From: Streptomyces luteolifulvus
Lineage (GTDB): Bacteria > Actinomycetota > Actinomycetes > Streptomycetales > Streptomycetaceae
DNA length: 64,000 bases
Direction of reading: 5' to 3'
Assembly: GCF_008806595.1 (NCBI RefSeq)
Contig: NZ_VZRB01000003.1
Span: forward strand, 248,001-312,000
Below are positions 9,005 to 17,777 of this stretch, one piece after another (position 1 is the first letter of the stretch; each line of letters begins with the position of its first letter). Made by a program: the position numbers and the translations under genes. Below the pieces are notes generated by a model that searched no databases, was not told the DNA's origin, and saw only the letters and a list, made by a program, of their open reading frames with translations.

Positions 9005-9973
9005 GTGAGCGACGTCCGCAATGTGATCATCATCGGCTCCGGGCCCGCCGGCTACACGGCGGCGCTCTACACCGCGCGTGCGTCGCTGAAGCCGCTGGTG
9101 TTCGAGGGAGCCGTCACCGCGGGCGGCGCACTGATGAACACCACCGAGGTGGAGAACTTCCCCGGCTTCCGGGACGGCATCATGGGCCCCGAGCTCATGG
9201 ACAACATGCGCGCCCAGGCCGAGCGCTTCGGTGCGGAGCTCCTCCCGGACGACGTCGTGAGTGTCGACCTGACCGGTGAGATCAAGACTGTCACCGACAC
9301 GGCGGGCACGGTCCACAAGGCGAAGGCCGTCATCATCACCACCGGCTCCCAGCACCGCAAGCTCGGACTGCCGAACGAGGACGCCCTCTCCGGCCGGGGC
9401 GTCTCCTGGTGCGCCACCTGTGACGGCTTCTTCTTCAAGGACCATGACATCGCCGTGATCGGCGGCGGTGACACCGCGATGGAGGAGGCCACCTTCCTCT
9501 CGCGCTTTGCCAAGTCCGTGACGATCGTCCACCGCCGTGACACGCTGCGCGCCTCCAAGGCGATGCAGGAGCGCGCGTTCGCCGACCCGAAGATCAAGTT
9601 TGTCTGGGACAGCGAGGTCGCCGAGATCAAGGGCAACCCGAAGCTGGAGGGGCTGACGCTCCGCAACCTCAAGACCGGTGAGACTTCCGAGCTTCCGGTG
9701 ACCGGCCTGTTCATCGCGATCGGCCACGACCCGCGCACCGAGCTCTTCAAGGGCCAGCTGAAGCTGGACGACGAAGGCTATCTGAAGGTGGACGCGCCCT
9801 CGACCCGGACGAGCCTGACCGGTGTCTTCGGCGCCGGCGACGTCGTCGACCACACCTACCGCCAGGCGATCACCGCTGCCGGCACCGGCTGTTCCGCCGC
9901 CCTCGACGCCGAGCGCTTCCTCGCCGCCCTCGCGGACGAGGAGAACGCCGACCCCGAGACGGCCACCGTCTGA
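9005..9973 (+). CDS. trxB: Thioredoxin reductase (NADPH, FAD)
   Basis: 322 residues. It reduces thioredoxin with NADPH. Visible are the FAD-binding [16 protein letters not shown] near the N-terminus, the redox pair in [10 protein letters not shown] at about residues 136-139, the NADPH-binding [14 protein letters not shown], and the second FAD motif [11 protein letters not shown] near the C-terminus. The GTG at 9005 has GAGGAA upstream; the open frame extends to 8933, but that would run into the promoter. It is 50 bp upstream of trxA and shares the SigR-type promoter. Confidence 0.97.
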   Translation: MSDVRNVIIIGSGPAGYTAALYTARASLKPLVFEGAVTAGGALMNTTEVENFPGFRDGIMGPELMDNMRAQAERFGAELLPDDVVSVDLTGEIKTVTDTAGTVHKAKAVIITTGSQHRKLGLPNEDALSGRGVSWCATCDGFFFKDHDIAVIGGGDTAMEEATFLSRFAKSVTIVHRRDTLRASKAMQERAFADPKIKFVWDSEVAEIKGNPKLEGLTLRNLKTGETSELPVTGLFIAIGHDPRTELFKGQLKLDDEGYLKVDAPSTRTSLTGVFGAGDVVDHTYRQAITAAGTGCSAALDAERFLAALADEENADPETATV

Positions 9974-10023
9974 CACCCTCATCCCCATCCGCCCCACCGC
10001 ACGATCAAGTTAAGGAGCCCGCC

Positions 10024-10356
10024 GTGGCCGGCACCCTGAAGAATGTGACTGACGACTCCTTCGAGCAGGACGTCCTGAAGAGCGACAAGCCCGTACTGGT
10101 GGACTTCTGGGCCGCCTGGTGCGGTCCGTGCCGCCAGATCGCGCCGTCCCTCGAGGCGATCGCCGCCGAGTACGGCGACAAGATCGAGGTCGTCAAGCTC
10201 AACATCGACGAGAACCCGGGTACGGCCGCCAGGTACGGCGTCATGTCCATCCCGACTCTGAACGTGTACCAGCGTGGCGAGGTCGCCAAGACCATCGTCG
10301 GCGCGAAGCCGAAGGCCGCGATCGTCCGCGACCTCGAGGACTTCATCGCCGAGTGA
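10024..10356 (+). CDS. trxA: Thioredoxin
   Basis: 110 residues, normal length. Active site WCGPC with Cys33 and Cys36, and the conserved cis-proline in MSIPTLNVY. The GTG start has TAAGGAG upstream. It forms an operon with trxB. The stop is followed within 2 bp by a parS site and then by a strong hairpin. Confidence 0.97.
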   Translation: MAGTLKNVTDDSFEQDVLKSDKPVLVDFWAAWCGPCRQIAPSLEAIAAEYGDKIEVVKLNIDENPGTAARYGVMSIPTLNVYQRGEVAKTIVGAKPKAAIVRDLEDFIAE

Positions 10357-10357
10357 C

Positions 10358-10371
10358 GTTTCACGTGAAAC
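10358..10371. promoter_or_regulatory. parS, exact
   Basis: GTTTCACGTGAAAC, squeezed between the trxA stop codon and its terminator hairpin. Confidence 0.95.
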
Positions 10372-10372
10372 A

Positions 10373-10406
10373 CGAATGGGCCGACCCGGAAGGGCCGGCC
10401 CATTCG
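10373..10406. terminator. trxA terminator hairpin (possibly bidirectional)
   Basis: 15-bp stem with one mismatch (CGAATGGGCCG arm and its complement) and loop GGAA, followed by only a short T run. It sits between converging trxA and the GNAT gene. Confidence 0.75.
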
Positions 10407-10433
10407 CTTTGAAGTCGAGCGGATGCGGTCCGG

Positions 10434-11051
10434 TCAGAGGGGCCGCAGTGCCGGTTCCTTCTGTACGGCCCCGAGGAGCCGGTCCAACGCCATCTCCACG
10501 TCTTCCTTCCAGGAGAGCGTCGACCGCAGCTCCAGCCTCAGCCGGGGGTACGTCGGATGGTGCCGGACGGTCTTGAATCCCACCGCCAGGAGATGGTCGG
10601 CAGGAAGGACACAGGCCGGTTCCTTCCAGCGTGCGTCTCCGAATGCCTCGATCGCCTTGAAGCCCCGTCTCAGCAGATCCTTGGCGACCGTCTGGACCAT
10701 CACCCGGCCCAGCCCCTGCCCCTGATAGCCCGGCATGATGAACGCGGTCATCAGCTGCACCGCATCGGGTGAGACGGGGCTTGTGGGGAACGCCGTCGAA
10801 CGGGGGACATACGCGGGAGGGGCGTAGAGCACAAAGCCCACCGGTACGTCGTCGACGTAGACGACCCGGCCGCAGGACCCCCAGTCCAACAGGACGGCGG
10901 AGATCCAGGCTTCCTTCTCCAGGGCGGGTGTGCCTGCCTTTACCGCTGCTTCGCCGCTGACTGGATCCAGCTCCCAGAAGACGCACGTGCGACAGCGCTT
11001 GGGAAGGTCCTGAAGGTTGTCCAGCGTGAGCGGTACGAGCCGACGCCCCAT
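10434..11051 (-). CDS. GNAT family N-acetyltransferase
   Basis: 205 residues from the ATG at 11051. The acetyl-CoA-binding motif is visible as FIMPGYQGQGLGRVMVQ followed by KDLLRRGFKAIEAFGD. The N-terminus carries a pair of close cysteines (CRTCVFWELDP) characteristic of a GNAT group found next to parAB in Streptomyces. Substrate unknown. In mycobacteria this position is occupied by cwlM. The frame extends upstream to 11294, but that part reads through the neighbouring small ORF and has no ribosome site of its own. Confidence 0.85.
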   Translation of the reverse strand: MGRRLVPLTLDNLQDLPKRCRTCVFWELDPVSGEAAVKAGTPALEKEAWISAVLLDWGSCGRVVYVDDVPVGFVLYAPPAYVPRSTAFPTSPVSPDAVQLMTAFIMPGYQGQGLGRVMVQTVAKDLLRRGFKAIEAFGDARWKEPACVLPADHLLAVGFKTVRHHPTYPRLRLELRSTLSWKEDVEMALDRLLGAVQKEPALRPL

Positions 11052-11197
11052 GAAGGCTGATCCTCGCTTCCTTCGCCCGCCGCGTCGCGGGCGGCCGTCA
11101 GAGCGCTCCGTTCCCTGAGCAGGCTGCCGACGAATCCGCCGACCGCCCCCAATCCCAGGCCCGCGCTCACCAGTCCGGTGCGGCTCACCGTTCGCAT
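10940..11197 (-). CDS. Small glycine-rich ORF overlapping the GNAT gene start
   Basis: 85 codons opening at the ATG at 11197 with GAGGAGAGG just upstream. The first about 47 codons have strong third-position GC and encode a Gly/Leu-rich segment (GLVSAGLGLGAVGGFVG) that could be one membrane helix. The rest overlaps the GNAT coding region in another frame, where codon bias cannot be judged. It may be a small membrane protein translated just ahead of, and coupled to, the GNAT gene. I recognise no family. Confidence 0.4.
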   Translation of the reverse strand: MRTVSRTGLVSAGLGLGAVGGFVGSLLRERSALTAARDAAGEGSEDQPSWGVGSYRSRWTTFRTFPSAVARASSGSWIQSAAKQR

Positions 11198-11297
11198 GGC
11201 CCCTGCCTCTCCTCAGAGGGTGCTCTCGAGTGCATGCCCATACCCGAACGCATCGTATCCACCATGCGATTGCATCGATACCGCCTGAAAGCAAAGA

Positions 11298-11333
11298 GCG
11301 GGCCGTGTCCGGTACACACCGGACACGGCCCGC
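11298..11333 (-). terminator. parB terminator hairpin
   Basis: Perfect 16-bp inverted repeat (GCGGGCCGTGTCCGGT arm), loop ACAC, 40 bp after the parB stop. Confidence 0.8.
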
Positions 11334-11372
11334 ATGGTCGGGTAGGATGTTGCCTCCCGCCCGACCAGAGGC

Positions 11373-12470
11373 TCAGTCCTCCGAGTCCTCGCTCTCGCTC
11401 TCCATGAGGCTCTTCTGAAGAGCGAGCCTCTCGCCGGGGGCGAGCGTGTTGAGGATGCGCTCAAGATCCTCGGGCGAGGCGAACTCGACGGTGATCTTGC
11501 CCTTCTTCTGGCCCAGCTCGACCTTCACCCGCGTCTCGAAGCGGTCCGAGAGTCGGGTCGCCAGGTCGGTCAGCGCAGGGGAGACACGGGCGCCGGCCCG
11601 CGGGCCCTTGGACCGACGGGCCGTCTGAGGCCGCGAGCCCATCAGCGTCACGATCTCTTCCACGGCCCGCACCGAGAGCCCCTCGGCCACGACCCGGTAC
11701 GCCAGCCGCTCCTGCTCCTCCGGGTCCTCCACCGAGAGCAGCGCCCGGGCATGCCCGGCGGTGAGCACCCCGGCGGCCACCCGATTCTGGACCCTCGGCG
11801 AGAGCTTCAGCAGTCGCAGAGTGTTCGAGACCTGCGGACGGGAACGGCCGATGCGGTCCGCCAGCTGGTCGTGCGTGCAGTTGAAGTCCTTCAGCAACTG
11901 GTCGTAGGCGGCTGCCTCTTCCAGCGGGTTCAGCTGAGCCCGGTGGAGGTTCTCCAGCAGGGCGTCCAGAAGGAGCTTCTCGTCATCCGTGGCCCGCACG
12001 ATCGCCGGGATCGCCTCCAGCCCCGCCTCACGGCAGGCCCGCCAGCGGCGCTCGCCCATGATGAGCTCGTAGCGCGCGGGACCGAGCTGCCGTACGACGA
12101 CCGGCTGGAGGAGGCCGACCTCCTTGATGGAGGTGACGAGTTCCTGCAGCGCGTCCTCGTCGAAGACCTCACGCGGCTGGCGCGGGTTCGGCGTGATGGA
12201 GTCGAGGGGGATCTCCGCGAAGTGGGCGCCGACAGGAGCGGGCGGCATCTCCACGGATCCGTCGGTCGACGGCTCCTCGGTTTCATGTGAAACAGGCGGC
12301 AGCGTGGTGACCTTGGCCGCGGCCACTCCACGTTCGGCGGTCAGCACCGGGGAAGCCGCAGGGGACGTGGAGGCGCCCCCCAGCGCGGCCTGGGCCACCG
12401 TCTTCTCCGTCGGGGCAGCAGGGATCAGTGCGCCGAGACCACGGCCCAACCCCCTCCGTCGCTCGCTCAC
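11373..12470 (-). CDS. parB: Chromosome partitioning protein ParB
   Basis: 365 residues. It is a CTP-dependent DNA clamp that loads at parS and organises origins for segregation, notably in aerial hyphae. It shows the ParB nuclease-like domain with GERRWRA, the helix-turn-helix around [24 protein letters not shown] (split as [11 protein letters not shown] and [10 protein letters not shown]), and a C-terminal dimerisation region. The GTG start overlaps the parA stop by 4 bp, giving a parAB operon. A near-exact parS lies inside its own coding region at 12280. Confidence 0.96.
   Translation of the reverse strand: MSERRRGLGRGLGALIPAAPTEKTVAQAALGGASTSPAASPVLTAERGVAAAKVTTLPPVSHETEEPSTDGSVEMPPAPVGAHFAEIPLDSITPNPRQPREVFDEDALQELVTSIKEVGLLQPVVVRQLGPARYELIMGERRWRACREAGLEAIPAIVRATDDEKLLLDALLENLHRAQLNPLEEAAAYDQLLKDFNCTHDQLADRIGRSRPQVSNTLRLLKLSPRVQNRVAAGVLTAGHARALLSVEDPEEQERLAYRVVAEGLSVRAVEEIVTLMGSRPQTARRSKGPRAGARVSPALTDLATRLSDRFETRVKVELGQKKGKITVEFASPEDLERILNTLAPGERLALQKSLMESESEDSED
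12280..12293. promoter_or_regulatory. parS-like site, one mismatch
   Basis: GTTTCATGTGAAAC, one substitution from the consensus, inside parB. It is likely still bound, at reduced affinity. Confidence 0.65.
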
Positions 12471-13540
12471 TGGATCCCCTCCACCATGCTCGGGTCGCTT
12501 TGTGCGCCGATGTGGGCGTGCGTCGCGTCGTAGTTGACGCCGACGCCCTTCAGCGCGATTTCTCGTGCCGCCTCAAGATAAGACAGGGCACCGCTCGATC
12601 CTGGATCGTAGGTCAGCACCGTCTGGCCATAGCTCGGCGCCTCGGAGATACGGACCGAGCGGGGGATGCTCGTCCGCAGCACCTCGTCGCCGAAGTGGTT
12701 GCGCACCTCGTCCGCGACCTGGGACGCGAGCCGCGTCCGGCCGTCGTACATGGTGAGCAGGATGGTCGACACATGGAGAGCGGGGTTGAGGTGCCCCCGC
12801 ACCAGGTCGACATTGCGCAGCAGCTGGCCCAGGCCTTCCAGCGCGTAGTACTCGCACTGAATAGGGATGAGGACTTCTTGCCCGGCCACCAGCGCGTTGA
12901 CGGTCAGCAGACCCAGCGAGGGCGGGCAGTCGATGAGGATGTAGTCCAGCGGCTGCTCATAGGCCTGGATCGCCCGCTGCAGCCTGCTCTCGCGGGCCAC
13001 GAGGGACACCAGCTCGATCTCCGCACCGGCGAGATCAATCGTCGCGGGGGCGCAGAAGAGTCCCTCCACATCCGGGACCGGCTGGACGACATCTGCGAGC
13101 GGCTTGCTCTCGACCAGGACGTCGTAGATCGAGGGAACCTCGGCGTGATGGTCGATACCCAGCGCCGTGGACGCATTGCCCTGGGGATCGAGATCGATCA
13201 CCAGGACACGACCACCGTGCAGAGCCAGCGACGCAGCAAGGTTGACGGTCGTCGTCGTCTTGCCCACGCCACCCTTCTGGTTGGCGACCACCATGACGCG
13301 GGTCTGCTCGGGCCGTGGCAGGCCCTCGCCGGCGCGGCCTAGAGCCTCCACCGCCAGTTGGGCAGCACGACCGATCGGAGTGTCGTCCATCGGGGGCGGT
13401 GTTTCACGTGAAACATCCTCTCCGATGGACTCGGTACGGGGACCGGGGACCGGATCGGTCATCGGTCCCGCGATGTTGGCGTCGGACCGCAAGGATTCAC
13501 TCTCCTCGACTTCAGGCTCGCAATGAACAGAGCCTCCCAT
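12467..13540 (-). CDS. parA: Chromosome partitioning ATPase ParA
   Basis: 357 residues if translation starts at the ATG at 13540. It is a Walker-type ATPase with deviant P-loop [27 protein letters not shown] in the A' region (read here as [11 protein letters not shown]), and [15 protein letters not shown] in Walker B. It moves and positions ParB-bound origins. The start is uncertain: the same frame is open to 13750, with ATGs at 13609 (GAGGGG upstream) and at 13750. The last one overlaps a parS site (MFHVKR). I prefer 13540 because of family length. The N-terminal about 80 residues are acidic and disordered, and a parS at 13401 is embedded in them. Confidence 0.9.
   Translation of the reverse strand: MGGSVHCEPEVEESESLRSDANIAGPMTDPVPGPRTESIGEDVSRETPPPMDDTPIGRAAQLAVEALGRAGEGLPRPEQTRVMVVANQKGGVGKTTTTVNLAASLALHGGRVLVIDLDPQGNASTALGIDHHAEVPSIYDVLVESKPLADVVQPVPDVEGLFCAPATIDLAGAEIELVSLVARESRLQRAIQAYEQPLDYILIDCPPSLGLLTVNALVAGQEVLIPIQCEYYALEGLGQLLRNVDLVRGHLNPALHVSTILLTMYDGRTRLASQVADEVRNHFGDEVLRTSIPRSVRISEAPSYGQTVLTYDPGSSGALSYLEAAREIALKGVGVNYDATHAHIGAQSDPSMVEGIQ
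13401..13414. promoter_or_regulatory. parS, exact
   Basis: GTTTCACGTGAAAC within the N-terminal coding part of parA. Confidence 0.95.
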
Positions 13541-13880
13541 GCCTTCGGGGTCGTGAACCAGTGAGGCCTGGCGTTCTGTGGAGAAATCCACCTCTGTGGA
13601 CAACTCCATGCCCCTCAGGGAGGACGATGGCTCGTCGGAAGCAGCGCCCTCTCCGAGCGAACCGAGAGGCTTGCGGTCACGGGGTTCGGCCGCGGCGCGG
13701 CCCCGACTGATGATTCCGTGCAGCAGTGAGCGACGTTTCACGTGAAACACGATGCACAGTGGCCATAGCCGGACTGCCGCGACACTCCGACCTGCGTAGG
13801 TTTGCCAGCTTGTGTGGAGTACGTCTCGTCGTCAGGACGGATCAGTGGGGCCGGTGCGGCCGGAGCGGAGGTCCTCCCGA
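13541..13880. promoter_or_regulatory. parA upstream region with parS and two DnaA boxes
   Basis: Between parA and the rsmG stop. It holds an exact DnaA box in reverse (TGTGGACAA, 13595-13603), a near box (TGTGGAGAA, 13577-13585) and a parS (13735-13748). If ParA starts upstream, part of this is coding. No terminator hairpin was evident for rsmG. Confidence 0.6.
13735..13748. promoter_or_regulatory. parS, exact
   Basis: GTTTCACGTGAAAC immediately upstream of parA. Confidence 0.95.
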
Positions 13881-14600
13881 CTATCCACGACGCCGACGTG
13901 CTCGGCCCGTACGCGCGGCCTTCGCTCGCTTGGCCGCAAAGCGCACTCCTCCGGGGCTCTCCCCGACCTCCACCCGCACCACGGTGGACGGGGGATCCAC
14001 CACCCCCTCACCGACATGGAGGACAGATGTCGCCACGGCGCCGAGCTTGCTCAGCGCCGTGGCCGCGCTCTTCAGCTCCTCCTCGGCGGTGTCGCCCTTG
14101 AGCGCCAGCATCTCGCCGTAAGGGCGCAGCAGCGGAATGCCCCAGGTCGCCAGGCGGTCCAGGGGAGCCACTGCCCGAGCCGTGACCACATGGACAGGGT
14201 TCAGCTTGCCCATGACCTCCTCGGCGCGGCCGCGGACCACCGTGACATGGTCCAGGCCCAGCAGTTCCACGACCTCGGTCAGAAAGGTCGTACGCCGCAG
14301 CAGTGGCTCCAGCAGCGTGATCTTCAGATCCTCCCGGACGAGTGCCAGGGGAATGCCGGGGAGGCCGGCGCCGGACCCGACGTCGCACACCGTCACGCCC
14401 TCGGGAACGACCTCCGAGAGCACGGCGCAGTTCAGCAGGTGCCGCTCCCACAGGCGGGGCACTTCACGCGGCCCGATCAGACCGCGTTGCACGCCCGCCT
14501 CAGCGAGCAGCTCCGCGTATCGGACCGCATCCGCGAAGCGATCACCGAACACCTCACGCGCCTGCTCGGGCGCGGGGGGAAGCTCCGCTGCCTCCGTCAC
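13881..14600 (-). CDS. rsmG: 16S rRNA (guanine-N7)-methyltransferase RsmG (GidB)
   Basis: 239 residues from the GTG at 14600 (GGAAGGAC upstream); an ATG at 14633 is an alternative. It uses SAM to methylate G527 of 16S rRNA; loss gives low-level streptomycin resistance and can activate antibiotic production in Streptomyces. The SAM motif is [16 protein letters not shown], and [11 protein letters not shown] is typical of the family. It lies downstream of jag in the conserved yidC-jag-rsmG-parAB string, but a strong hairpin separates it from jag. Confidence 0.93.
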   Translation of the reverse strand: MTEAAELPPAPEQAREVFGDRFADAVRYAELLAEAGVQRGLIGPREVPRLWERHLLNCAVLSEVVPEGVTVCDVGSGAGLPGIPLALVREDLKITLLEPLLRRTTFLTEVVELLGLDHVTVVRGRAEEVMGKLNPVHVVTARAVAPLDRLATWGIPLLRPYGEMLALKGDTAEEELKSAATALSKLGAVATSVLHVGEGVVDPPSTVVRVEVGESPGGVRFAAKRAKAARTGRARRRRG

Positions 14601-14677
14601 GGGGGACCGTCCTTCCGTACCGCATCGGCGCACCGGGCGCCGACGCCAACCACCAGAACTATCAGGCTGACAAAGTT

Positions 14678-14705
14678 CGGCCCCGTCTGCGGGCAGACGG
14701 GGCCG
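14678..14705 (-). terminator. jag terminator hairpin
   Basis: 12-13 bp near-perfect stem (CGGCCCCGTCTGC arm) with a tiny loop, 19 bp after the jag stop. Confidence 0.75.
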
Positions 14706-14723
14706 GAGGAACGAACGGACCGG

Positions 14724-15236
14724 TCAGGCAGGGAGCACAACGACGAAGCGCTCCGGCTCCTCGCCCTCGGACTCGCTGCGCAGACCCGCGGCCTTGACCG
14801 CGTCGTGCACGACCTTGCGCTCGAACGGCGTCATCGGCTTCAGCTTCACGGACTCACCGGTGCTCTTGACCTCGGCCGCCGCCTTGGCACCCAGCTCGGA
14901 AAGCTCCGCACGCTTCTTCGCCCGGTAGCCCGCGATGTCCAGCATCAGCCGGCTGCGGTCCCCGGTCTCCCGGTGCACGGCCAGGCGCGTCAGCTCCTGA
15001 AGGGCCTCCAGCACCTCGCCGTCACGGCCGACCAGCTTCTGCAGGTCCCGGCTGCCCGAGTCACTGATGATCGAGACAGCGGCGCGGTCGGCCTCGACGT
15101 CCATGTCGATATCGCCGTCGAGGTCGGCGATGTCCAGCAGACCCTCGAGGTAGTCCGCCGCGATCTCACCCTCCTGCTCCAGGCGGGTCAGGGTGTCTGC
15201 ACCCTCGGCAGCGGCGGAGGTGGTGCCTTCCGTCAC
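14724..15236 (-). CDS. jag: KH-R3H RNA-binding protein Jag/KhpB
   Basis: 170 residues. A KH-like domain (about 50-105, containing LVGRDGEVLEALQEL) is followed by an R3H domain (MTPFERKVVHDAV). It is an RNA-binding protein whose gene is almost always next to yidC; in Firmicutes it affects cell elongation and division. The N-terminus is acidic. GTG start at 15236, 16 bp after the yidC stop, so the two are co-transcribed. Confidence 0.92.
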   Translation of the reverse strand: MTEGTTSAAAEGADTLTRLEQEGEIAADYLEGLLDIADLDGDIDMDVEADRAAVSIISDSGSRDLQKLVGRDGEVLEALQELTRLAVHRETGDRSRLMLDIAGYRAKKRAELSELGAKAAAEVKSTGESVKLKPMTPFERKVVHDAVKAAGLRSESEGEEPERFVVVLPA

Positions 15237-15251
15237 GGGATGGACTCCTTC

Positions 15252-16529
15252 TTACTTCTTGGACGGGGACTTGGGCCGCTGCGGACCCTTGCGCTGTCCG
15301 GACTGGGCCTTGCTGCGGGTACCGGAGCCGGTCTGCTTCGGCGCGGCCTTCTTGGCAGCGGCGGGCTTGTCGTCCTCCGGCTCGTCGGCCTTGCTCAGCG
15401 ACGTCTTGTGCTCAGAGTCGCCGGCCGCCTTCGGGCCGCCGGACTGGCGCTGCGCCTTGCTCTGCCGCTTGGGCTGCTGACGCCTGGGCGTACCGCCGGT
15501 GGTCGGCGTGCCGTCCTCGGTCTGGGTGGCGACGGCGCCCTCGCTCTTCAGTACACTGCCGTCGGCCTGGGCGGCGAGTCCCGCCTTGTTCAGGCCGTTG
15601 ATGAACTTGCGCTCGTGCTCGTTGCGGTCGCGGCCCTTGACCACGATGGCCTTGACGATGGCGCGCTCACGGCGGTTACGCGTCTTGCCCTGGTGCGTGA
15701 CGTGCTTGTACAGGCGCTCCAGATACGCGGCCTGGGCCTTGGAACCCGGGGTCGGGTTGTTGTGGATCACGTACATCTGCTGGCCCATGGTCCACACGTT
15801 GGTGGTCAGCCAGTAGACGAGGACACCGACCGGGAAGTTGATACCGAAGACCGCGAACATGACGGGGAAGACGTACATCAGCATCTTCTGCTGCTGCATG
15901 AACGGCGTCTTCACCGTGGTGTCGACGTTCTTCGTCATCAGCTGGCGCTGCGTGTAGAACTGCGACGCGGACATCAGGACGATCATGACCGCGGTCACGA
16001 TGCGGACGGTGGTCAGCGAGGCGTCGAGCGCCGTGACCTCGGCGGTGCTGTCGGTGAACTTCGCGGCCAGCGGTGCCCCGAAGATGTGCGCCTTCTGCGC
16101 GCTCTCCAGCAGGCTCTGGTTGATGACACCGACGGTGTCATTGTTGGCGATGCTGTTGAGCACGTGGTACAGGGCGAAGAAGAACGGCGACTGCGCCAGG
16201 ATGGGAAGGCACGAGGAGAGGGGGTTGGTCCCCGTCTCCTTGTACAGCTTCATCATCTCTTCGGACTGACGCTGCTTGTCGTTCTTGTAGCGCTCCTGGA
16301 TCTTCTTCATCTCGGGCTGGAGCGTCTGCATGGCCCGGGTCGCCTTGATCTGCTTCACGAAGAGCGGGATCAGGCAGATGCGGATCAGGACCACCAGGGA
16401 CACGATGGACAGGCCCCAGGCCCACCCGGTGTCAGGGCCGAAGATCGCACCGTACACCGTGTGGAACTGGACGATGACCCAGGAAACGGGTGTCGTGATG
16501 AAGCTGAAGAAGCTGGCAATCGTGTCCAC
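15252..16529 (-). CDS. yidC: Membrane protein insertase YidC
   Basis: 425 residues. It inserts and folds membrane proteins, alone or with SecYEG. The five-span core is visible: an N-terminal span, then [19 protein letters not shown] (the conserved hydrophilic-groove Arg is in RICLIP), a coiled cytoplasmic loop ([19 protein letters not shown]), [20 protein letters not shown], and two later spans. The C-terminal about 130 residues are Lys/Gln/Ser-rich and basic, as in ribosome-binding tails. The GTG start follows the yidD stop by 3 bp. Confidence 0.95.
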   Translation of the reverse strand: MDTIASFFSFITTPVSWVIVQFHTVYGAIFGPDTGWAWGLSIVSLVVLIRICLIPLFVKQIKATRAMQTLQPEMKKIQERYKNDKQRQSEEMMKLYKETGTNPLSSCLPILAQSPFFFALYHVLNSIANNDTVGVINQSLLESAQKAHIFGAPLAAKFTDSTAEVTALDASLTTVRIVTAVMIVLMSASQFYTQRQLMTKNVDTTVKTPFMQQQKMLMYVFPVMFAVFGINFPVGVLVYWLTTNVWTMGQQMYVIHNNPTPGSKAQAAYLERLYKHVTHQGKTRNRRERAIVKAIVVKGRDRNEHERKFINGLNKAGLAAQADGSVLKSEGAVATQTEDGTPTTGGTPRRQQPKRQSKAQRQSGGPKAAGDSEHKTSLSKADEPEDDKPAAAKKAAPKQTGSGTRSKAQSGQRKGPQRPKSPSKK

Positions 16530-16532
16530 TGA

Positions 16533-16886
16533 TCATGCTCCTTGGGCATGGGACGGGGTCTCTGCGGCCGGGCTCGAAGGAGTCTGCCCCTCAGTGGCCG
16601 GTTCGGCGGAGGTGGGCCCGCCCCTGCGTGCACGCCAGGCGTCACGCAGCATTTCGTGCCACCGCGGGCGCTTGCGCGGCGGAACATGATCCACACCGCC
16701 CAGCGACCACGGGTTGCAGCGCAGGATGCGCCAGGCCGTGAGTGCCGTGCCCTTGATCGCACCATGCCGGTCGATGGCCTGGTAGCCGTAGTGAGAACAC
16801 GACGGGTAGTACTTGCACACCGGTCCGAGCAACGGACTGATGGTCCACTGGTACAGCTTGATCAGTGCCAGCAGCGGGTACTTCAT
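16533..16886 (-). CDS. yidD: Membrane protein insertion efficiency factor YidD
   Basis: 117 residues. Small amphipathic protein with the family core from [21 protein letters not shown] to [18 protein letters not shown]. It assists YidC-dependent insertion. The ATG start overlaps the rnpA stop by 4 bp. The C-terminal 35 residues are a low-complexity extension. Confidence 0.93.
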   Translation of the reverse strand: MKYPLLALIKLYQWTISPLLGPVCKYYPSCSHYGYQAIDRHGAIKGTALTAWRILRCNPWSLGGVDHVPPRKRPRWHEMLRDAWRARRGGPTSAEPATEGQTPSSPAAETPSHAQGA

Positions 16887-17254
16887 CGCGCGCCCCCTCC
16901 CAGCAGCCGCGTCAGGGCGGCATCCAGGTCTCGGGCCAGCTCTGCATGGTCGGCGTCACCCGCACCGGGCAGCGCTCGTACGACTACCAGGCTACCGGGG
17001 GGCAAAAGTGCGACTCGATCGCGCATCAGATGGCGAAGCCTGCGCTTCACCTTGTTGCGCACCACTGCTCCGCCCACGGCTTTGCTGACGACGAAACCCG
17101 CACGCGTCGGGGGAGCGCTCTCCCCAGGCGCGTGCGGGTCCGTGGCACCGCTACGAAGATGGACGACGAGTGACGGGCGTCCGGCCCGACGGCCTCGTCG
17201 TACCGCGGTCGCGAAGTCCTCGCGCCGCCTCAGCCGGTTCTCGGTGGGCAGCAC
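16883..17254 (-). CDS. rnpA: Ribonuclease P protein component
   Basis: 123 residues, basic. It binds the RNase P RNA and helps process pre-tRNA 5' ends. N-terminal [13 protein letters not shown] and the RNR-type motif [15 protein letters not shown] are diagnostic. GTG start at 17254, just downstream of rpmH in the universal rpmH-rnpA arrangement. Confidence 0.95.
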   Translation of the reverse strand: MLPTENRLRRREDFATAVRRGRRAGRPSLVVHLRSGATDPHAPGESAPPTRAGFVVSKAVGGAVVRNKVKRRLRHLMRDRVALLPPGSLVVVRALPGAGDADHAELARDLDAALTRLLGGGAR

Positions 17255-17275
17255 GACGGCATGACCTGACCGGGA

Positions 17276-17413
17276 TCAGGCGGACAGACGGGCGCGACCC
17301 TTGCTACGGCGGGACGCGAGAATCGCGCGGCCGGCACGGGTGCGCATACGCAGCCGGAAGCCGTGGGTCTTCGCGCGACGACGGTTGTTCGGCTGGAAGG
17401 TGCGCTTGCTCAC
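17276..17413 (-). CDS. rpmH: 50S ribosomal protein L34
   Basis: 45 residues, starting with [18 protein letters not shown] after the initiator and ending [11 protein letters not shown], essentially invariant in actinobacteria. GTG start at 17413. It is first in the leftward rpmH-rnpA-yidD-yidC-jag string and divergent from dnaA. Confidence 0.97.
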   Translation of the reverse strand: MSKRTFQPNNRRRAKTHGFRLRMRTRAGRAILASRRSKGRARLSA

Positions 17414-17630
17414 TCGGGGGCTCCAGAAATAAATCGGTGGTTGCGGGGTGCCGTCCTGGCTGTCACCGTGCGCCCACGAGTAGCTCGCGTTACGCCCGAG
17501 TGCACCGCTGACCGATCACCCAAATGATCTGTGCCCATCGGAGGCAGGCGGCAGCAGCCATCGACAACTCGACCTGGTTACGGTACGCGGGGCTACGCCA
17601 TCCGGTCAAACCAGGGGCCGCGGGGAGACA

Positions 17631-17651
17631 CTATCCACAGCCTGGGGACAA
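17631..17651. promoter_or_regulatory. Paired DnaA boxes upstream of the dnaA promoter
   Basis: CTATCCACA (17631-17639) and inverted TGGGGACAA (17643-17651), 3 bp apart. Each is one base from a consensus box. The same geometry is known for the autoregulated S. lividans dnaA promoter. Confidence 0.75.
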
Positions 17652-17655
17652 CAAC

Positions 17656-17685
17656 TTGAACCGCACCCATCGCCCTGACTACCGT
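17656..17685 (+). promoter_or_regulatory. Probable dnaA promoter
   Basis: TTGAAC (17656-17661), 18-bp spacer, TACCGT (17680-17685). The DnaA box pair ends 4 bp before the -35 hexamer, consistent with repression by DnaA. Confidence 0.55.
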
Positions 17686-17777
17686 GACTGGACTCCGCAT
17701 CGTTCCTTCGTCCCTCGACTGACACCCAACCCGTCCCCGAATCACACCTTCGAGGGACCCGTGAGAGAGCGTGCCCT

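Larger units (their letters stand above)
17414..17777. promoter_or_regulatory. Divergent rpmH/dnaA intergenic region
   Basis: 364 bp without a gene. It carries the dnaA promoter and DnaA boxes described separately. The rpmH promoter must lie in the left half, but I cannot place it. Confidence 0.7.

Noticed and set aside
13812..16532. 906-codon open frame antisense to rsmG, jag and yidC
   Set aside because: High-GC coding DNA leaves long open frames on the opposite strand. The translation is low-complexity (His, Arg, Gly, Leu) and the leftward genes are certain.
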